The notes beneath the pieces were generated by a model. It was not told where the DNA came from. It searched no databases and was given only the letters and a program-made list of their open reading frames with translations. A stretch of 64,000 nt of DNA. It comes from Apoda limacodes (taxonomy: Eukaryota; Arthropoda; Insecta; Lepidoptera; Limacodidae). Numbering within the stretch: the stretch's first letter is position 1; every line of letters begins with the position of its first letter. Positions 57,827 to 64,000 of this stretch are shown piece after piece. The stretch covers positions 30,893,521 through 30,957,520 of the forward strand of contig OX291544.1 of the NCBI GenBank assembly GCA_946406115.1, written 5' to 3'. The translations under genes were made by a program, and so were the position numbers.

Positions 57827-58076
57827 TCGGCCAAGTCGGACTCGCGCACGAAGGGTTCCGTACCATTATTTACAAAAACGACCAAAAAAATTACGTTTGT
57901 TGTATGGGATACGGCATAGCGGCAACAGAAATACATCTTCTGTGAAAATCTCAACTGTCTTACTATAACGGTTCATGAGATACAGCCTGGTGACAGACGG
58001 ACGGACGGACGGACGGAGAGCGAAGCCTTAGTAATAGGGTTCCTAATTACCTTTCAGGTACGGCATCCTAAAAAAA
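57827..58076 (+). mobile_element. SINE-like repeat, full copy
   Basis: Starts TCGGCCAAGTCGGACTCGCG, then GAAGGGTTCCGTACCATTA, (GGAC)n at 57996-58015, GCCTTAGTAATAGGGTTCC, and an A-rich end at 58070-58076. It aligns with 697-1000 nearly end to end with an internal deletion of the poly-T centre. Confidence 0.75.
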
Positions 58077-58079
58077 GGG

Positions 58080-61000
58080 GGTAAATAGATATGTTTTTCC
58101 ATAGACGTTGTATAAACTTGGAAGTACGCCAGTCATTCTGTGATCATGGATTCATGTTGCTTGCTACAGCACCAAAATATCGGTAGCTCATGTCCTCGGC
58201 TAATCACGGTAAGAACCCCGTAACACATTATGTTTAATAGTGATATTTAGTGCTAGTAAAATAGTTTACAAGTAAGTCTGATGAAAAATATGATATATAA
58301 TTTTTATTATAATCAATTTTCTAAATGTGAGTCGTGCACATTTACACGTGCAAATAGCGAGTTTGTATACCGATAACACTCTTAAAACTTTTCACATCCA
58401 CTTTATACTATAGGTAAAGTTTTTTTATTCACAACAATAATACATATTTAAAAACATAATTTGAAAATTAATAGTGTTTCTGTTTATGATTTAAAAATCC
58501 ATAAATAATTGAATATAGTGCAGAAATACCTTTAGTTTTTCTGGATAATGTCCTCTACCCTAAGGTTGTTGTTCACGTTTCAGTGATAAGGCCGTCTGTT
58601 GTATTTTTCTATATAATTATAATTAAAGCTATCGATTTGTTTTTTTATCGTGAAATAAATAACATTATAATTATTTTAATAGGGAATTTCATTTTAGTGC
58701 AATTGAGAATATGATCTTAGGTTCGATTAACGGCACAGGCTACAACAAAAATGTAATTTGTATATTTTACAAGTTGTATACGGTCTCATGCCTAGGGAAC
58801 GGAGATAGGTCCGTGCCCTTTCGCTTTTCAGTAACTTTACATTGCCCTAACTAATAGGTCGTCAGTCCACATTATAGGTCATCATACGACACAGCGTGGA
58901 GCTATTATTATCGGTGAAAAGTGTATACGTATTACAAGCATTATTAACTGTTAATCACAAAGCAATTTCTAAGCCTACGCTGCCTGTCTGTCTTTCTGTC
59001 TGTACGTGCGTTTGCCTGTCTGTTAACTTAAAAAAAAAACAATTTAATGAACAACCTAACTTACAAAAATCTTTAAAAATAAAATATCAAAAATAATGTT
59101 CCCCACTTGGTTGGGTGCCAAGGCTGTGTTTTCTCGCTAAATTGCTCTACCAATTCTCTTACTTTAAGACGCCCTGATATTTTTATCCTGATGGGGATCT
59201 TGTGATGATAGATAATTAAATCAATGTATATGTTTTAAAATGATCAAAAATTTCTGTTAACTTAAAGTAACGTATTTAAAGTTAAATAGTAAGGTAACTT
59301 ATTCAAATGATTACGTACGTATTAAAATCATTCAAGAAACGCCTTCTACTATATCTGAATAATCAGAAAAGGATTTATTTTAATATCACATGAATGTGTA
59401 AATTGAATCAGGATTAGTTTTTCACGAGGGTCGCTTTGTCCCAGCTAGGGAGTCCGTATCTGGCGGTATTAACCCTTTTCCTTACGAAGATTTGCAGGGA
59501 ATACTCGAGGTTTATGATTTATTCATTACTATAGAAAAGAAAAATAAACGTAAACTAAAATTTTTAGTAAAAGTTTTTGTGACTATCATGATAACAAAAA
59601 GTAGCTGAAATCGGTACTAGACATAGAATAAATCTACTTTATCGCAGCAAAACAATAATCCAAAAATATTGGGTTTTGTTTATATATTTGTTACACTTTC
59701 TCGAAAAACTAACAAATAAGTACGAACGCATATTTTGTTAAATAGAATTCTTTGTAATACTTTGTTATACTACTTTTGAAATGAAGAAACTTTTTTCATT
59801 TATACAAAGTGGATTCAAATCAAAACAATCTGTCCTTAGTAAGAACACGAGTTACGATCGCTACTCCAATAAACATTGACGACTTTGCTCGACTTTTGTA
59901 CTCTCACACATTTAGTACGCTATTTGTTGAGTTACATGTTTTGAAATTCCAGTTATAATATTTCGCAAACATTTTAGATCAAAATATAAACTGTGTGAAA
60001 CTAGTTTGTGAAAAATAAATAGTTTTCAAGACAACAAAACCTTGTATAAAAAGGAAACAATTGAACGATCTAGTCTTTTTATTTCATGAGAAATACGGGT
60101 TGTATACGATTGAATTATGGTTGTAAATACACGTAAAACAGCTTTAAAATTATCATAATTGAATAACCTATTTGATTAAATAAAACAATGACCTTCTAAT
60201 AGCTAAACGTTGCATTTAAGGGTTGTAATGGCTAATGTCGTCTTTGTTTCCACAGTACACCAATATACAAAAGGACTCTGTAAGAATGCATCTTTCAAGA
60301 CCAACATGGGGCGTCACCACTATAGATTTGCAATTTCTTTCGCACTAATACCACGCTATATTTTGTGTGTCTACCACGATCCAGACTATAGAAGACAACC
60401 ACAAATGTAGCGGCGCATATGATTGTGGATCAGGACGCTTGTATGAAGAAACCCCTTCTTATACTATGCTAATATCGAAGTTTTTTTGGGACCGTAGCCA
60501 AATGAAAAAAATACTCTTTTAGTTTCATAGTGTCCGTCCGTTCGTACCTATGTCACACGGAGCATCAAAACATCGATATTTTTGTAGCATACGTACTCTA
60601 TGTATTATCTGCTCTTGTAGGAAGTGTTTTTTTCTTGATTTTGTTTTCTTGATAAATAATGTAGTTTAAAAAAACACATAGTTTCATGCAAAAAAAATGG
60701 CTGCCTGATCTTAAAATCCTCCGTTTTAGATTAACTACCATCTGGTATGAGAAGCTCGTAGCTCAGTTACAATCGTATATTGGGAACGATAGTCGACGTC
60801 GAGCATCATAACACTAGCTCTAAAAAGTTTGCTAATCTAAATTGAGCCAGTATGGGGAACTATGGCTTAAGCTTCCTTTCCCTTAGGCCTTTAAGGTAAA
60901 ATCTGAAATCGATATCCGTAACTGGCAACGCCGGTCTTGAGGTGTATTTAATGCGTTTTAATACAGAACATAATAAAACCTGATATCGCATTAACGATAT

Positions 61001-63350
61001 AAGTTAAAACGGAACCACTATGATCGCAGCAGTGTATATGCATAAGATAGCATGCGTATATAATGTACTGAAAACGGATATTACAACAGACATAACACGC
61101 AGGTCGCAAAAATCGTTACTCTTTGTGCTGCTGTGTGTAAGACCGCATGCAATGTAATCGAAACAGATATTGCCAAAATGAATGCGATAATCACCGTTTT
61201 TAACGAGTGTTTTAAAAATGTGGGAGTCTTTATATACTAGATCTACATACTTAAAGTTTCGTATTCATGATGATGACCATAGAAACACCAATTAAACTAA
61301 ACTACAAACGTTATTTATTTGTCCCTATTATTATTAAAAAATGTTTTATTCAATATTTTACTTGTTAAAAAAAATAATAAAAAAAGATATTTTCAAAACG
61401 CCTAACACTTAGGTATCCCGCTAGCACAAAATACATATGTTCAACACTAATAGTTTTATCTAAGATACGGCTATGAAATCAAATATATTTTTAAACTCAA
61501 TTTTTTGCTAATTTGATTGAGGTTCACTCAGAGCAAATACACCCTATCCAAGTATTCTCTGTGATTATTTGTAGCCACCTAAAGGTATTAAAATTACTTT
61601 AAAATGAACCAACAATGTATTTTAATTACGTATAGCTTGGTGTTTAGAATTGTATTATTTTGTAGAATCTAGGAAGTAGGTATATTGCGATTCTTGAGTA
61701 ATTATTATCTTCGTTGATTTCTCTAATCATCAACGCTCACTCTTTTAATGTTTCAACAAATCTATAATCTTGTAAATACGAAAACTGTACATGGCTTGTC
61801 ACCAGTATACAAATTATTGTATTCCATCACATGTTTTTCAACTCATTTGCTCAAAAAATGCATTTACGAAGCTTGTATACATTGTTCGAAAGTGAATTTT
61901 GCAAATGCACGCGATTTTTATATTAGAAAAAGATGTTGCGACTTTCCGACAGATATCTATTTACAAAATATTGAGTCCAAGCGAGGAATCTGATATTAAT
62001 ATGGAATCTACTTCAATTTAAATCTTAAATGTTGCGCTTAAATGCAGAAAAGGACTCTTACCGCCAAAATCGATATTTAATGGCTTACAATAATTTTTAT
62101 ATCCTGGAAGACTTGAAGAAATACTCAATCAGTCTCCAAAAATGTTTTATTAATGGCTTATTTCAATGAAGAATTAATCATTGTGTAAAGTATAAGCCGT
62201 CCTTATTACTCGTACGGTCAATATAATCGTTGGTAAAAAGCACTCTTAAACTCAACAATAGCTATAGATTTATCAAAGGACATAAAGCTACACGTATTTT
62301 TGAAACGACATTCAGATGGATATACAAGCAAAAAATCTATAGTATTCAGTGCAGCTAACGTAGAAAAATCCCTAAATAAAATAAATCCTAGATGAATAAT
62401 ATTTATTAATAAAGGTACGTTTTTAATAACCCTTATCTAGTTTAAGGTTAAGGTTAATACTGTTTTCTCGGAAATGTGTTGAAAACGTTGTATGACATTC
62501 GTGCAGGATTGGTATTTACAAATTCTTGACTATGGTAACTCATTTATATTCGTCTAATCGTTTGTAATAACCAATTTACCGCTCTAATATCATCAATAAC
62601 TATTATGAAGTCATTATCATTAAAGAATCCTGATGCTATTACTTCATCTCCTCTTTGGCAAGTACAAGTATCATTTACGTTTGATTTTACTCTTTGGTTG
62701 CCGTAACGTAAAACAGTTCGAAATTACTCGAAAAAGTTTATTTCACAGTTATTGTAGTTAGTTACTTTAAATTTTGCACAATTGAGAAACTCAAGTGTAT
62801 TACTAAAGGCAGCAACGGGAACGCATTCTTCAGAAAACCAGTTCAAGTCAATCTCTGAATGTAGGTACCGAAATAAGAAAAATTGTAGATATTATAGTTT
62901 TCAGCATGTTTGGAGACGATTTATAAATTCAAATTTGTCGAATACTTGTTGGTTAGTAATCTGAAGACAGAAAATGAATTTTTTATACAGGTACCACTTT
63001 TTTCTAATTATTATTTTCTTGTGGATTTACCCATATAAATTAATAAATTAGCAAACATTTCTGGATATTACGTAGCTCAGTTTTGAATTATTATTTGCAT
63101 GGTACCTATATAAATAAATAATGAATATATAAATAAACAAACATTAATGGATATAACATAGCTCAGTTTTTAATCATTATTGGTATGGACACCGTTAAAG
63201 GGTCAAAATTCCATATTCAAAATATGATTATCAAATTAATTATTTACTAGCGTTGAAATTTATAACTTACAAGAAAACATTAACTATACATGTTAAGGCA
63301 AAAAATAAAATATATCCTAATAATTTTATGCATTTTGTAATAAAATATAT
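58080..63350. other. intergenic, nothing firm
   Basis: AT-rich. CTGT-type run at 58981-59022; a GTCCGTCCGTTCG repeat scrap at 60530-60545. Short frames (58896, 60210, 61748, 62782) carry no recognisable domain. Confidence 0.4.
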
Positions 63351-63353
63351 CAG

Positions 63354-63478
63354 CGTCATGACCTTGTGCGAGCACGTGATGACCTTGTGCGAGCACGTGA
63401 TGACCTTGTGCGAGCTGTGTGCTTGGGGGCTGTGCTGCAGCGGGAGCGGCGCGAACGATACCTACATAAGTAGCAGAG
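63354..63478 (+). other. GC-rich patch: possible exon or regulatory cluster with 21-bp repeat
   Basis: 125 bp between an acceptor-like ATATATCAG (ends 63353) and a donor-like AGAG|GTATGT (63479), strikingly GC-rich in AT-rich surroundings. It begins with a 21-bp unit (ATGACCTTGTGCGAGCACGTG) at 63358 and 63379, with a third partial at 63400. Two plus frames and one minus frame are open or nearly so (for example MTLCEHV repeated, then CCSGSGANDTYISSRG), so the coding frame cannot be chosen. Each full repeat carries a CACGTG E-box and, on the other strand, CAAGGTCA. Confidence 0.3.
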
Positions 63479-63489
63479 GTATGTGAAGC

Positions 63490-64000
63490 CATGTGTTTTT
63501 GTACCAAATGCGTTAACGTTTCTCACTACCTAAACCTAGTTCAGATTTCACGATTTTTGAAAATCTAGTAAACATTATGATAAATGAGTTCTCACGTTTT
63601 TTTATATGCCAGAAAACATTTGCAATTCAATTCAATTTCCAAATAGTTTAAATTTCACCTCAGACAGAGTATAATTTTGGTTTTGGAAACAAGTATTCCG
63701 TGATTTTCGACCTCGACATAACGAAGGATATAATTATGAACGGCTTATGTAAACATTAACTCAATGAATGTCGTCAATAAACGATTTATTATTGAAAGGA
63801 GTATCTCTCTGCAGCGCACCAAATTCTATCAAACAACGAAATGAGTGAAACAACCTTTTTGTGACGATAGATAATTGTTTAGTCGTATAAAGAGCTAGTG
63901 CCGCACCGGTACCCTTGAAAAAGCATTTATAGTACTTATTGCTAATCCAAACATAATAATATGCTACTTACAAATGGCTGTAATATGATTTCGAAAGTTA
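63490..64000. other. window end, nothing recognised
   Basis: AT-rich with no reading frame or repeat that could be identified. Confidence 0.4.

Noticed and set aside
61748..61993. 81-codon frame with several cysteines
   Set aside because: Spacing does not fit a known zinc finger or cystine-knot pattern; chance frame in AT-rich DNA is more likely.

Overview
This is an AT-rich window of eukaryotic nuclear DNA, almost certainly from a moth or butterfly (Lepidoptera). The evidence is intron-containing genes with GT/AG junctions and a dense load of repeats that look lepidopteran: a Jockey/CR1-like LINE with poly-A tails, RTE-like LINE relics, tRNA-derived SINEs, Helitron ends with the GC hairpin plus CTAG-T, and the short repeat that opens with a 'CGGCCAAGTGCGAGTCGG'-type head. 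No prokaryotic features, CRISPR arrays or viral genomes are visible.

The only well-supported host genes are two fatty-acid elongases (ELOVL family), which point away from each other. The left one lies on the minus strand (coding 18910 to 7384, five coding exons, 317 aa). The right one lies on the plus strand (coding 37559 to 42623, five coding exons, 285 aa). All splice sites and phases could be read directly. The intron phases are identical in both genes and the exon sizes nearly so (64/191/75/297/327 against 55/191/78/300/234 bp), so they are paralogues from an inverted duplication. Both keep the histidine box HVYHH, the K-x-TEL-x-DT stretch, the H-x-x-MY-x-YY box and the T-x-x-Q-x-x-Q motif, so both are probably catalytically competent, ER-membrane condensing enzymes of very-long-chain fatty-acid synthesis. 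The ~18.6 kb between their start codons is mostly dead transposon sequence.

Region by region. 1-1000: a LINE 3' end with an internal deletion, followed directly by a SINE-like repeat. 2264-2678: a long hairpin, then an orphan THAP zinc-finger exon. 2700-7300: palindromic and tRNA-like repeat relics and a jockey RT scrap. 7384-18944: elongase 1, with a terminal-inverted-repeat element, a SINE and a 35-bp minisatellite in its introns. 19600-25500: a graveyard of at least four LINE lineages. 25700-35600: a Helitron, RTE and LINE relics, a 39-bp minisatellite, SINEs. 37550-42900: elongase 2. 43400-63000: a foldback relative of the element in elongase 1, a young LINE copy on the minus strand (48701-49293) and another on the plus strand (53775-54300), minisatellites, SINEs, and a 60-bp-arm palindrome. 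63354-63478: a GC-rich patch with a 21-bp repeat carrying CACGTG boxes, which may be an exon or a regulatory cluster.

No clearly new multi-gene system was found. The most interesting items are the paralogous elongase pair, the inverted-repeat element family with a 13-bp target duplication and a collapsed foldback copy, and the CACGTG/CAAGGTCA repeat cluster. All assignments come from reading the sequence; no database search was run.
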